Shown: positions 1-8,813, numbered from the stretch's first letter. The stretch is DNA of 34,673 nt from Phycisphaerales bacterium UBA1926 (GCA_002337215.1 DDFO01000038.1:101480-136152); one strand, 5' to 3'. Notes: a model not told the origin generated them from the sequence alone. Program-made: numbers and translations.

Positions 1-957
1 CGTCCCGACGCGGTCGCGCTGGTCGAACTCGAGATCTGGCCGAACTTCGTCGCGACCTGCCGGGATCGGAACATCCCGGTCTGCGTCATCAACGGCCGCC
101 TGAGCGCCCGGAGTTTCAAGGGCTACGCGCGGTTCCGTTGGTTCTTCAGATCGTCGTTCGCGTCGCTCACGGCCGCCGCCGTGCAGGACGAAACCTACGC
201 CGAACGCTTCTGCTCGATGGGTGTCCCGAGCGAGCGGGTCCGGGTTTGTGGATCGATGAAGTGGGACAACACCAAACTCGCGAGTAGCGACACCGGACTG
301 CTGAGCAACGCGGACGCGATCGCCGAGAACATGGGCATCGATCGTTCTCGCCCGCTGGTCGTCGCCGGGAGCACGGGGCCCGGCGAAGAGTCGCTCATCC
401 ATCGCGCGTGCGCGGGATTGGGCGTTCAACTCCTGTGCGCACCCCGCAAGCCGGAACGGTTCGATGATGCCGCCGAAGCGATGCGCGGCTGCGTCCGCCG
501 ATCACACACCAGACTCCACGGCTCGCCCGCGATGCCGGCCGACCGGTTCCTGCTCGACACGATCGGCGAACTCGGCGTCGCCTACACACTGGCCGACGTC
601 GTCGTTGTTGGCCGGAGTTTCGGCGAACTGCACGGCTCGGATCCGACCGAACCCATCGGCCTTGGCAAACCGACGATCATCGGGCCCGCGGTCGCCGATT
701 TCGAATCGATTGTGCAGGCATTCGAAGACCGGGGCGGCATTGTCCGCGCGACGCGTGAATCCCTCCCGGCCACGATCAGGGCGCTCCTTGATGATCGAGA
801 GCGGGCGCACGCCGTCGCCGAGGCAGGGCTCGCCTGTGTCCGAGAGAACCGCGGCGCCAGCGTGTCCCACACGGCGATGATCCGTGCGTTGATCGCCGGA
901 GAACGCACTGACCGACCGTCCAGCGAGGGAATGATGCATCCGAACGGTGATTCCTGA
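1..957 (+). CDS. waaA: 3-deoxy-D-manno-octulosonic acid (Kdo) transferase, 3' part
   Basis: This is the C-terminal 318 residues of a Kdo transferase. The frame is open from base 1, so the start lies outside the window. The enzyme moves Kdo from CMP-Kdo onto lipid A at the inner face of the inner membrane. Visible family signatures are ELEIWPNF at the left edge, INGRLSARSFKGY, the VQDETYAERF segment followed by GVPSERVRVCGSMKWDN (end of the N-terminal GT-B half), then VVAGSTGPGEE and, near the C-terminus, LADVVVVGRSFGELHGSDPTEPIGLGKPTIIGP. The last corresponds to the family's GG-H-N-x-EP nucleotide-sugar loop, though here it reads LHGSDPTEP. kdsA near 30 kb supports Kdo synthesis in this organism. 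The family call is firm; substrate specificity is inferred. Confidence 0.88.
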   Translation, partial: RPDAVALVELEIWPNFVATCRDRNIPVCVINGRLSARSFKGYARFRWFFRSSFASLTAAAVQDETYAERFCSMGVPSERVRVCGSMKWDNTKLASSDTGLLSNADAIAENMGIDRSRPLVVAGSTGPGEESLIHRACAGLGVQLLCAPRKPERFDDAAEAMRGCVRRSHTRLHGSPAMPADRFLLDTIGELGVAYTLADVVVVGRSFGELHGSDPTEPIGLGKPTIIGPAVADFESIVQAFEDRGGIVRATRESLPATIRALLDDRERAHAVAEAGLACVRENRGASVSHTAMIRALIAGERTDRPSSEGMMHPNGDS

Positions 958-1054
958 CGATTCTTCTCGGATGCAACGCTCTTTGTGATGGAGTCAGGAT
1001 CTCCCGCCGTTGTACTGTCGGGGCGGTCGGTGCGGTCCTATCGTCTCCGTCCCC

Positions 1055-1127
1055 GGGGGCGTAGCTCAGTCGGTAGAGCAGTGGACTTTTAATCCATTGG
1101 TCGGGGGTTCGAGTCCCTCCGCCCCTA
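1055..1127 (+). tRNA. tRNA-Lys (anticodon UUU)
   Basis: A full cloverleaf can be drawn. The acceptor arms are GGGGGCG at 1055-1061 and CGCCCCT at 1120-1126 (one G-U pair), with discriminator A at 1127. The D-arm is GCTC...GAGC. The anticodon stem is GTGGA/TCCAT with loop CTTTTAA, giving anticodon TTT at 1088-1090. The T-arm is GGGGG-TTCGAGT-CCCTC. The 3' CCA is not encoded (TTC follows). A TATCGT hexamer at 1039-1044 is suitably placed as a -10 box for a transcript starting just before the gene; no good -35 is seen. Confidence 0.95.
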
Positions 1128-1158
1128 TTCATCGGGTGCCACAGGCATCCGAACTTCG

Positions 1159-1179
1159 CCCGGGCTCGGCAGGCCCGGG
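1159..1179 (+). other. Hairpin between tRNA-Lys and the helicase gene
   Basis: CCCGGGC (1159-1165) pairs perfectly with GCCCGGG (1173-1179) around a 7-base loop. It lies about 30 bases after tRNA-Lys and before the helicase ribosome-binding site. It could trim or end the tRNA transcript, but there is no T-run, so an intrinsic terminator is not established. Confidence 0.3.
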
Positions 1180-1242
1180 GGCCCGGATGTTGAAGGCCCG
1201 AAACGGATGCCGCCGTCTCGTGCGACACGGAGGGATTGACGC

Positions 1243-4200
1243 ATGACCGATGCCCAGGCCGGGCTCCAGATCGACACCATTGTGCTGCACGCGTGCTTCG
1301 TGCGCGGCTCGGTCCGCCTCTGGGGCGAGTCGGCGGCGCGGTACGGCGAGCGGCATTCCCTTGGGTCGGGGCAGACGGAACGCGAGAACACGAAACACCA
1401 CGCGTTCGCCGCATCGGTCGCCGATATCGCCCACGCGATCGGTCGCTCCGCCGCAGAGTCCGCCGCTCCTCAGACGATCCGGCTCCGTCTACCGTCCGCG
1501 CCATCGGGCCCTGTCCCGAGCGACCAGCTCGATTTCGCCATCGGACGCGACGCGGAGGGCGATACCGCCACGGGGCTCGGCTCGTTCGAGGCCGAGGCGT
1601 TCGAGGTCCCGTTCGACGAGTACCGGGCGATCTTCGACGCCGCGATCGAGTGCGCGGATACCGATAAGGCCGACCGATTCGAACCGTTCGGTTCGAACGA
1701 GCCTTCCGATCGGCCGAAGGCCCGTATTGTCCTGGGCGACAGCATCGAGTTCTTCGCGATCCTCGGGCTCTTCGCGCACCACCTGCTCGCCCAGCAGCGG
1801 TTCCTCCCCATGCTCTACCAGGACCAGTCCGACCTGAGCGGCGGCTGGATGGCATGGCTGGGCGACACCAAAACCAAAGAACGCGTCACGGCGCTTGCGA
1901 AGCTGATGCCGCCCGCCGCCCGGGCCGCGATCGGCGACGAGGAGCACGACCCGTGGGTTATTCTCCAGAACGTCATCAACGGGTTTATCGACTCGGCCTG
2001 CCGACGCACGCTGATCGATGAGGAGATGACCGACACCATCGACGGCCGAGACGCGGGCGATGTCCAGATCGCCTGGCTCACCGGCCTGCTCGGCGAGGGG
2101 GCGTCGGTCCACGCCGTCGAGCCCAACCGATCCGAGATGACCCGCCGGATCCGCCGCTGGGTCGGTTCGCTCGAAGAGCAGGGCCAGTCCACGACGTGGC
2201 GGCTGTTGCTGCGTCTGAACGAACCCCTCGACGAGGCCCTCCAGGGCGTGGACGGCCCGCCACCCGACAGCGTCCGCTGGTCGCTAAGTCTGCACCTGCA
2301 GAACACCGAGAGCGAGCACGTCGTCGTCGACGCCGTAGACATCTGGTCGTTCGCACGCGACAGCATCATCGTCGAGGGCTTTCAGCTCGACTCGCCCCCG
2401 GAATTGCTCCTCGCCGAGCTCGGCCGCGCGAGCCGGTTCTGCCCGATGCTCGAGCGTGCGCTCGATGAGGCCGAGCCCATCGAGGTGATGCTCGAAACCA
2501 AGGAGGCGTACAAGTTCCTCCGCGAGATCAAGCCGATCCTGCTCGAGTCCGGCTTCGCCGTCGAGACCCCGCAATGGTGGGATTCGCCGACGGGCCGGCT
2601 TGGTGCCCGTCTCCGCATCGACAGCGAGGACATGGATTTTCAGGGTGCCGAGGGTGCCGATGCGGCGGGCCCCAAACTGGGACTCACCTCCCTCGTCGGT
2701 TATCACTGGGATATCGCGGTGGGGGGGACGACCCTCACGCTCAACGAGTTCGAGCAGCTCGCCAACCAGAAATCCCCGCTCGTCCGCATCGACGGCAAAT
2801 GGGTCGAGATCCGCCCCGAGGACGTCGCTGCCGCCGTCGAGTTCATCCGAACCAACCCCGGGGGCGAGATGGCGCTGGGTGAGGCCCTCCGCATGGCGTT
2901 CGGCGCCGACGCCAAGAAGATCGGTCTCCACGTCCTGGGCGTCGAAGCCACGGGATGGGTCTCCTCCATCATGGGAGGCGGCAAGGACGAGGACGGCAAC
3001 GCGATCAAGACCACCCTCCCCGAACTGAGCGAGCCCGACAACTTCCACGGCACCCTCCGCCCCTACCAGGCCCGCGGGCTTTCCTGGATGGCGTTCCTCG
3101 AGCAGTTCGGGTTCGGCTGCTGCCTCGCCGATGACATGGGCCTCGGCAAAACCGTCCAGCTGCTCGCGCTGCTTATGCACGAACGGCAGGTCGCCGCCAA
3201 GAACGGAGGCACGGTCAAGCCCACGCTGCTCATCGTCCCGATGTCGGTTGTCGGCAACTGGATGAAGGAGGCCAAGCGGTTCGCGCCCGAGCTCAAAGTC
3301 GTGATTCACCATGGTCTCGAACGCAAACAGGGCGACGAACTGGTCGAGTCCGCGCTCGAGCACGATTGCGTGATCACCACATTCGCGCTCGCCAACCGAG
3401 ACCGCGACACACTCGACCGGGTCCACTGGGGCAGGCTCGTCGTCGACGAGGCTCAGTTCATCAAGAACCCCGCCGCCAAGCAGTCGGTCGCGATTCGATC
3501 GCTCAACGCCGAGAAGCGGATCGCTCTGACCGGCACCCCGGTCGAGAACCGCCTCAGCGAGCTCTGGTCGATCATGGAGTTCCTGAACCCAGGCTTTCTC
3601 GGCACCAGCGGCGAGTTCCGCAAGCGGTTCAGCCAGCCGATCGAGCGGTACCGCGACCAGACCCGGAGCGAGCAGCTTCGGGGCCTCGTCCGCCCCTTCA
3701 TTCTCAGGCGGACCAAGACCGACCCCCTGATCGCCGCGGACCTCCCCGAGAAGATCGAGACCCGCGAGTACACGCACCTCACGAGCGAGCAAGCCGAGCT
3801 CTACGAGAACTGCGTCAACCGGATGCTCCACGCCGTCGAGGAGTCCGAGGGCATCCACCGCCGGGGACTCGTCCTCGCGGCGCTGATCAAGCTCAAGCAG
3901 ATCTGCAACCACCCCGCCCAGATGCTCAAGGAGCCGACGGGCGAGAAGGGGCTCGCCCCGAGCCCGGCCCGGAGCGGCAAGTGCACCCGGATGATGGAAA
4001 TGGTCGACGAGGTCCTCGCTGAGGGCGAGCGCTGCCTCGTCTTCACCCAGTTCCGCCAGATGGGGCACATGCTCGCGTCGATGCTCCGCCAGCAGATGGG
4101 GCGGGGTGTCCTCTTCCTCCACGGCGGCACCCCCCAGAAGGCCCGCGAGAAGATGGTCGAGGAGTTCCAGAACCCCCAGGGCGATGTCCCGATCCTCATC

Positions 4201-4521
4201 GTCAGCCTCAAGGCGGGCGGCGTCGGGTTGAACCTCACCGCCGCGACGCACGTCTTCCACTTCGACCGCTGGTGGAATCCCGCGGTCGAGAACCAGGCGA
4301 CCGACCGCGCCTATCGGATCGGGCAGACGCGGACCGTCCACGTCCATAAGTTCGTCGTCCGGGGAACGCTGGAGGAACGCATCGACGAGATGATCGAGGC
4401 GAAGACCGAACTCGCCGAGAATATCATCGGTGCCGGCGAGCGCTGGCTCACCGAGCTCGACACCAGCCAGCTCCGCGACATCCTCACCCTCCGAGCCGAC
4501 GCCATCGGAGACGAGATTTGA
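1243..4521 (+). CDS. SNF2/Rad54-family DEAD/DEAH helicase (HepA-like)
   Basis: 1092-residue SNF2-family ATPase, a double-stranded DNA translocase class. The ATG follows GGAGGG at a normal distance. The N-terminal ~590 residues form the long, poorly conserved SNF2-associated region found in bacterial members. The ATPase core starts near LRPYQARGLSW: motif I is DDMGLGKT (K636), motif II is DEAQ (735-738) rather than DEAH, as usual in this family, and motif III is ALTGTPVENRLSELWS. The second RecA lobe carries VFTQFRQMG, SLKAGGVGLNL (988-997) and RWWNPAVENQATDRAYRIGQ (1009-1028). All key residues are intact. The stop overlaps the start of the SWIM protein gene (TTGA at 4518-4521), so the two are probably made together. 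Its role could be nucleoprotein remodelling in repair, RNA polymerase recycling, or defence; the sequence does not decide. Confidence 0.95.
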   Translation: MTDAQAGLQIDTIVLHACFVRGSVRLWGESAARYGERHSLGSGQTERENTKHHAFAASVADIAHAIGRSAAESAAPQTIRLRLPSAPSGPVPSDQLDFAIGRDAEGDTATGLGSFEAEAFEVPFDEYRAIFDAAIECADTDKADRFEPFGSNEPSDRPKARIVLGDSIEFFAILGLFAHHLLAQQRFLPMLYQDQSDLSGGWMAWLGDTKTKERVTALAKLMPPAARAAIGDEEHDPWVILQNVINGFIDSACRRTLIDEEMTDTIDGRDAGDVQIAWLTGLLGEGASVHAVEPNRSEMTRRIRRWVGSLEEQGQSTTWRLLLRLNEPLDEALQGVDGPPPDSVRWSLSLHLQNTESEHVVVDAVDIWSFARDSIIVEGFQLDSPPELLLAELGRASRFCPMLERALDEAEPIEVMLETKEAYKFLREIKPILLESGFAVETPQWWDSPTGRLGARLRIDSEDMDFQGAEGADAAGPKLGLTSLVGYHWDIAVGGTTLTLNEFEQLANQKSPLVRIDGKWVEIRPEDVAAAVEFIRTNPGGEMALGEALRMAFGADAKKIGLHVLGVEATGWVSSIMGGGKDEDGNAIKTTLPELSEPDNFHGTLRPYQARGLSWMAFLEQFGFGCCLADDMGLGKTVQLLALLMHERQVAAKNGGTVKPTLLIVPMSVVGNWMKEAKRFAPELKVVIHHGLERKQGDELVESALEHDCVITTFALANRDRDTLDRVHWGRLVVDEAQFIKNPAAKQSVAIRSLNAEKRIALTGTPVENRLSELWSIMEFLNPGFLGTSGEFRKRFSQPIERYRDQTRSEQLRGLVRPFILRRTKTDPLIAADLPEKIETREYTHLTSEQAELYENCVNRMLHAVEESEGIHRRGLVLAALIKLKQICNHPAQMLKEPTGEKGLAPSPARSGKCTRMMEMVDEVLAEGERCLVFTQFRQMGHMLASMLRQQMGRGVLFLHGGTPQKAREKMVEEFQNPQGDVPILIVSLKAGGVGLNLTAATHVFHFDRWWNPAVENQATDRAYRIGQTRTVHVHKFVVRGTLEERIDEMIEAKTELAENIIGAGERWLTELDTSQLRDILTLRADAIGDEI

Positions 4522-5711
4522 CAGATTCTCCTGAAGACAAGCCGACCGGGAATTCGTCGACCGACCCGACCACCCCGCACACCCATCCTCAAGGCGGCCC
4601 ACAAGGCGGCCAGCAGGACGGGTCTCCGGTTGCCGGCAACCCCGACGAATCGTCCGCCCGGGGTGACGCCCCGAAGCCGGACGCCCCAAAGCAGGACGGC
4701 CCGTACCGCCGCGAGACCAAGCTTCCGATGAATCCCCGCCGTGTCCGGGGCGGTGTCCGCATGAAGCGGAAGGAAGGCGATCCCGAGGCATGGGCCGAGC
4801 AACGTCTCTGGCGTATCGCCGAGCAGGCCGCCGACGGTGACACGCTCAAGGAAGGCCTCGAGTACGCCCGGGGCGGCCAGACCCGCCGGGTCACATTCAA
4901 CGAGGGCATCGCCGAGGGCTCGGTGCAGGGCCGTCGGACGCGGGCCTACGTGACAACCGTTTCGCTGCCCAACTACTCCCCCGACGACGCCGCGAACGTG
5001 ATCAAGGCGCTGGGCGATCAGGCCCGATACGCCGCGAAGTTACTCGCTGGCGAACTCCCCACGAGCATCGAGGATGTCTTTGTTCCCTTGGGGCTCCACC
5101 TGTTCCCGGAGAGCGAGAAAGACTTCGAGATCTCCTGCACGTGCAAGGAAGACAACCAGCCGTGGTGCAAGCACGCGGTCTGCGTCACAGCCCTGCTGGG
5201 AGAGAAGCTCGCGGGCGATCCGTTCCTGATCTTTGAGCTCCGTGGTATCCCGAGGGATCATCTCGTCGAGGGCCTCCGCGACGTCCGCGCGCTCACCACT
5301 ATGGGCCCCGGACCGCAGCCCGTGTATGCGGCTCATGTCACCGGCCTCTCGGACACTCCGCCCGGCGACCTCACCGAGAGCATCCACAACTTCTGGAAGG
5401 CCCCCGGCAGGGGTGAGGCCCCGAGCATACCGGTCGAGCCCCCCGAGGTGAGCCATCCCCTCCTTCGTCGGCTCGGCCCGAGCCCGTTCCAGGAGAGCCG
5501 GTTCCCACTCGTGGGCCTGCTCGCGACTTGTTACGAGCTCATCGGCCGGGACGCGCTCCACGCCGATGAGATCGAAGACGATGCCGAGCAGGGCGAGACC
5601 GAACCGCAGGCGGCCCCCGCTCCGGAACCTGCTCCCGAGCCCGCAGACGGCGAGCCCGAACGTCCGAGAGCCCGTGCCCGAGCGACGGCCAAGCCCCTCA
5701 AGCCTTCCTGA
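4518..5711 (+). CDS. SWIM zinc-finger protein coupled to the SNF2 helicase
   Basis: 397 residues if read from TTG at 4518, which overlaps the helicase stop by four bases. No closer ATG exists near the junction; the first in-frame ATG is at 4728. The first ~65 residues are low-complexity and Pro/Gly/Asp-rich, followed by a basic stretch (MNPRRVRGGVRMKRKEG). The SWIM zinc motif CxC-x7-CxH is complete: C207, C209, C217, H219 in CTCKEDNQPWCKH. The family binds DNA or partner proteins. The C-terminus is a Pro/Ala/Glu repeat (EPAPEPAPEPADGEPERPRA) ending in a basic tail. SWIM proteins are often encoded beside bacterial SNF2 helicases, so this is probably a partner or loading subunit. No enzymatic domain is visible. 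Confidence 0.85.
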   Translation: MTDSPEDKPTGNSSTDPTTPHTHPQGGPQGGQQDGSPVAGNPDESSARGDAPKPDAPKQDGPYRRETKLPMNPRRVRGGVRMKRKEGDPEAWAEQRLWRIAEQAADGDTLKEGLEYARGGQTRRVTFNEGIAEGSVQGRRTRAYVTTVSLPNYSPDDAANVIKALGDQARYAAKLLAGELPTSIEDVFVPLGLHLFPESEKDFEISCTCKEDNQPWCKHAVCVTALLGEKLAGDPFLIFELRGIPRDHLVEGLRDVRALTTMGPGPQPVYAAHVTGLSDTPPGDLTESIHNFWKAPGRGEAPSIPVEPPEVSHPLLRRLGPSPFQESRFPLVGLLATCYELIGRDALHADEIEDDAEQGETEPQAAPAPEPAPEPADGEPERPRARARATAKPLKPS

Positions 5712-6155
5712 TCCGGGCTCCCCGAGCGGGTCGTCGGAACCGATGCGGGGCCCTGCTCCACCGATGTCCCGATCGCGGTGCTGTTGTCCCCGTCGCCGGG
5801 TGGTCCCCGAGGAACCGTCTGACCTACCATCCGCGAAGCGGAACCGCTCGTGACGGACGGTGGACCGGTTGCAGACCGACTCCATCCAAGGCGCGGGCAG
5901 GTGCTCCCAAGCCGAGGCCGACTCAGTCGGCGCTCGCGCGGCAAGCGGGGGGTGCTGTTCCAAGCGTGAGATCCAGGGTTCGCCCCGTCTCTCTCGCGTC
6001 GTTGCCGCGGCTCCTGCGAGCCGGCGTCCGTCTCCCTGAGCGAGACGGCCCCGGGGCGTCCGGACCGCGATTGGTGGTCCGAACAACCAGCCGGCTCTGT
6101 GCCGGCGATTCGCAGCAGGAGTCAGCCGGCCTTCCGCGTCCCAGACACGTCCCGA
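5712..6155 (+). other. 444-base gene-free stretch with a run of strong hairpins
   Basis: No credible coding sequence lies between the SWIM gene and tRNA-Gln. Several perfect inverted repeats follow one another: GCCGA/TCGGC at 5917-5931; CGGCTC/GAGCCG at 6008-6023 with a 4-base loop; CCGTCTC/GAGACGG at 6028-6048; CGGACC/GGTCCG at 6061-6081; GCCGGC/GCCGGC at 6090-6106. There are no T-runs after them. I looked for RNase P, SRP and tmRNA signature strings on both strands and found none. It may be a structured small RNA, a processing region for tRNA-Gln, or ordinary GC-rich spacer. Confidence 0.35.
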
Positions 6156-6227
6156 TTCCCCGTGGTGTAATTGGCAGCACCGGTGTTTTTGGTACATCTA
6201 GTCAAGGTTCGAGTCCTTGCGGGGAAA
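6156..6227 (+). tRNA. tRNA-Gln (anticodon UUG)
   Basis: Acceptor arms TTCCCCG (6156-6162) and CGGGGAA (6220-6226) pair perfectly, with discriminator A at 6227. The D-stem is GTG/CAC. The anticodon stem is GGTGT/ACATC with loop TTTTGGT, giving anticodon TTG at 6189-6191. The T-arm is CAAGG-TTCGAGT-CCTTG. CCA is not encoded. The gene ends 28 bases before the glmU start. Confidence 0.93.
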
Positions 6228-6255
6228 TTCGACGCGAAGCCCGGCCGTGCAACGC

Positions 6256-7077
6256 ATGGCAGATCAACAGCTGAATCCTGACCCCTCCCTTTCCGCGATC
6301 GTCCTCGCCGCGGGCAAGGGCACACGGATGAAGAGCGACCTGCCCAAAGTCTGCCACGAGGTTGGCGGTCGTCCCATGGTCTGCGCTGTTGTCGACGCCT
6401 GCCTCGAGGCGGGGTGCTCCCGCGTTGTCGCCGTCGTTGGCTACAAACAGGAACTCGTCCGCGACGCCCTCCGCGGGTTCGGCGACACCGTCGAATTCGT
6501 CGAGCAGACCGAGCAACTCGGCACGGGCCACGCCGTGGTCTGCGCCAGGCCCGCGTACGAGCAGGCCATCGCGTCGGAAGGTCAGGATGACGCCTTCGTC
6601 CTCGCGGGCGACGGCCCGCTCATCCGCCCCGCGACGCTCCGCACGCTCATTGACCGCCACCGCGCCGCGGGCGCCGCAGCCGCCCTCGCGACCAGCGTGA
6701 TCGACGACCCCACCGGGTACGGCCGGATCGTCCGCGACGCGGGCGGAATGTTCCAACGCATCGTCGAGCAGAAAAACGCGACCGCCGACCAGCTCTCGAT
6801 CAACGAGGTCAACCCCAGCTACTACTGCTTCGGCGTCGCCAAGCTCTTCAACGCCCTCGAGCGCGTCGAGCGAAACGAACTGACAGGCGAGTACTACATC
6901 ACCGACGTCCCGCAGCTCCTCCTCGAAGCGGGCGAGACCGTCGAGGTCATCGACGCCGTCCCACCCGAGGACATCCTGAGCATCAACACCCTCGAGCATC
7001 TCGCCGAGGTCGACGCGATCTACCGCGGTCGGCTCGCCGGTTCCTCCGCTGAAAGCACATCCGGGAAGGAAGGCTGA
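6256..7077 (+). CDS. glmU: UDP-N-acetylglucosamine pyrophosphorylase domain protein (GlmU N-terminal domain only)
   Basis: 273 residues. The ATG at 6256 is chosen because the longer open frame from 6217 would overlap the 3' end of tRNA-Gln. The protein is a nucleotidyltransferase: LAAGKGTRMKSDLPKV (17-32) is the GlmU signature loop, followed by EQLGTGHAV, LAGDGPLI, the GYGRIVRD segment, EQKNAT, and NEVNPSYYCF...TGEYYITDVP. These match the uridylyltransferase half of GlmU (GlcNAc-1-P + UTP to UDP-GlcNAc), which supplies peptidoglycan and lipid A. Full GlmU is ~455 residues with a C-terminal left-handed beta-helix acetyltransferase. That half is missing here, and the next gene starts two bases later. 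GlcN-1-P acetylation must occur elsewhere, or this is a stand-alone sugar-1-P uridylyltransferase. The glmU-prs-rplY-pth order supports the name. Confidence 0.85.
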   Translation: MADQQLNPDPSLSAIVLAAGKGTRMKSDLPKVCHEVGGRPMVCAVVDACLEAGCSRVVAVVGYKQELVRDALRGFGDTVEFVEQTEQLGTGHAVVCARPAYEQAIASEGQDDAFVLAGDGPLIRPATLRTLIDRHRAAGAAAALATSVIDDPTGYGRIVRDAGGMFQRIVEQKNATADQLSINEVNPSYYCFGVAKLFNALERVERNELTGEYYITDVPQLLLEAGETVEVIDAVPPEDILSINTLEHLAEVDAIYRGRLAGSSAESTSGKEG

Positions 7078-7079
7078 TC

Positions 7080-8057
7080 ATGGCCGAATCACGCGGCATG
7101 CGGATCTTCGCGGGTCGTAACAGCAAGCCACTGGCATTACAGGTCTGCCGCCATCTCGGGATGCCGCTGGGCGACGCGCGCACGCAGGTCTTCCCGGACG
7201 GTGAACTCCTCGTGAAGCTCGAGGAAGACGTCCGGGGCCGCGACTGCTTCGTTGTGAGTTCCACCTGTGCCCCGGTCAACGACAACCTGATGGAACTGCT
7301 GATCTTCATCGATTGCCTGCGGAGAGCCTCCGCCCGCCGCATGACGCTCGTCATGCCCTACTACGGCTACGCCCGCCAGGACCGCAAGAGTGAGGGCCGC
7401 ACGCCGATTACCGCAAAACTCGTCGCCAACATGATCACCGCAAGCGGTGCTGACCGGGTCATCACGATCGACCTGCACGCCGCGCAGATCCAGGGCTTCT
7501 TCGATCTCCCGCTCGATCACCTCTCCGCGACCGAGGTCTTCCTCGACTACTTCGAGACCATCCGCGACGAGCTGGGCGAGCTCTGCCTCGTGAGCCCCGA
7601 TGTTGGCAACGTCAAGGTCGCCGAGGGCCTCGCCCAGGAACTGGGCGGCGATCTCGCGATCATCAACAAGCAGCGTCTCAGCGGGTCGGAGATCAAAACC
7701 GGCAATCTCATCGGAAGCGTTGCCGGCAAGACCGTGCTCATGTTCGACGACATGATCTCCACCGGGGGCACCGTCTGCGAGGCCGCCCAGCTCGTGATGG
7801 ACGAGGGCGCCAAGGAAGTCATCGTCGGCGCGACCCACGCCGTCCTCGCCGGTCTCGGCGCCGAGCGTCTCGCCCAGGGCCCCATCAGCAGGGTCATCGT
7901 CACCGACACCATCCCGCTCGCCGACGACAAGAGACGGGCGCTCGGCGACAAACTCGTCGTTCTGAGCGTGGGCCCCCTGCTGGGCGACGCGATCAGACGC
8001 ATCCACGAGAACCGCTCCGTCAGCGCCATCTTCCGCCGGGCGGAGATGAAGCGATAA
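7080..8057 (+). CDS. prs: Ribose-phosphate pyrophosphokinase
   Basis: 325 residues, typical family length. It makes PRPP from ribose-5-phosphate and ATP for nucleotide, His and Trp synthesis. Visible motifs are FPDGELLVKLEEDVRG (substrate loop), MPYYGYARQDRKSEGRTPITAK (ATP-binding/flexible loop), the metal site ITIDLHAAQIQGFF, and the PRPP-binding loop FDDMISTGGT (222-231). It begins two bases after the glmU stop, with AAGGAAGG just upstream inside the glmU 3' end, so the two are almost certainly cotranscribed. Nothing unusual. Confidence 0.97.
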   Translation: MAESRGMRIFAGRNSKPLALQVCRHLGMPLGDARTQVFPDGELLVKLEEDVRGRDCFVVSSTCAPVNDNLMELLIFIDCLRRASARRMTLVMPYYGYARQDRKSEGRTPITAKLVANMITASGADRVITIDLHAAQIQGFFDLPLDHLSATEVFLDYFETIRDELGELCLVSPDVGNVKVAEGLAQELGGDLAIINKQRLSGSEIKTGNLIGSVAGKTVLMFDDMISTGGTVCEAAQLVMDEGAKEVIVGATHAVLAGLGAERLAQGPISRVIVTDTIPLADDKRRALGDKLVVLSVGPLLGDAIRRIHENRSVSAIFRRAEMKR

Positions 8058-8162
8058 CAAAGCAAGACAGCAAGCCAGACACACACAACGTACATCGACA
8101 CACCGAACCAACACACGAACCACACCGGCGGTGATCGCCGAACGAATCGAAAGGAATCCGAC

Positions 8163-8813
8163 ATGAGCGACGAAACCCCCGTGCTGCAGGCCAAGACACG
8201 CGAGCGCACCGGCTCCCGTTACAGCCGACGCATCCGCGAACAGGGCGGGCTCCCCGCCGTTGTGTACGGCCACAAGCAGGGCCCCGTCTCCATCACGCTC
8301 GACGCCAAGGAGACCATCCGCCTCATCCACGAGGGTGAGCGCGTCTACACGCTCAACGTCGAGGGCGGCGAGACCGAGACGGTCCTGCTGCGCGATCTCC
8401 AGTTCGACTACCTGGGGACCAACGTCGTCCACTGCGATCTCGCCCGCGTCGACCTCGACGAACGCGTCAGCATCCGTGTCAAGATCGATCTGGTGGGCGA
8501 GGCCAAGGGCCTCAAGAAGTCACGCACCTCGATCATCCACACCGTCTCCGAACTCGAGCTCGAGTGCACGGTGACCAACCTCCCCGATTCGGTCGAGGTC
8601 GACGTCTCCGATATGGACGTCGGCGACGTTATCCACGCGAGCGAGGTCGTCCTCCCCAAGGACACCATGGTCCTCCTCACCGATCCCGACGCGATCGTCG
8701 CCAACCTCATCCAGCAGAAGGAACTCGAGGAAGAGACCGACGAATCCGCAGACGCCGACGCTCAGGCCGCGCCCGAGGTCATCACCGAGGCCAAGTCCGA
8801 CGACGAAGACTGA
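8163..8813 (+). CDS. rplY: 50S ribosomal protein L25 (CTC/TL5 form)
   Basis: 216 residues, the long two-domain form rather than the short E. coli L25. It binds 5S rRNA. The N-terminal domain carries the family pattern RTGSRYSRRIREQGGLPAVVYGHKQGP and LRDLQFDYLGTNVVHCDLARVDLDERV. The C-terminal CTC domain runs through IHTVSELELECTVTNLPDSVEVDVSDMDVGDVIHASEV, where the 'LP..IeVDvs.L..Gd.i' pattern is clear, and ends in an acidic low-complexity tail. The ATG follows GAAAGGA at good spacing. About 105 bases separate it from prs. Confidence 0.95.
   Translation: MSDETPVLQAKTRERTGSRYSRRIREQGGLPAVVYGHKQGPVSITLDAKETIRLIHEGERVYTLNVEGGETETVLLRDLQFDYLGTNVVHCDLARVDLDERVSIRVKIDLVGEAKGLKKSRTSIIHTVSELELECTVTNLPDSVEVDVSDMDVGDVIHASEVVLPKDTMVLLTDPDAIVANLIQQKELEEETDESADADAQAAPEVITEAKSDDED

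Noticed and set aside
2284..4791. 835-residue open frame on the - strand
   Set aside because: Antisense shadow of the SNF2 helicase; no domain, no start signal.
5040..6197. 385-residue - strand frame covering the gap before tRNA-Gln
   Set aside because: Overlaps the SWIM gene and runs into tRNA-Gln; composition is Arg/Gly/Pro shadow type, with no family resemblance.
6217..6255. Upstream start for glmU
   Set aside because: Would begin inside the acceptor arm of tRNA-Gln; conserved GlmU sequence starts after ATG 6256.
7137..8432. 431-residue - strand frame
   Set aside because: Shadow of prs and rplY, created by biased third positions.
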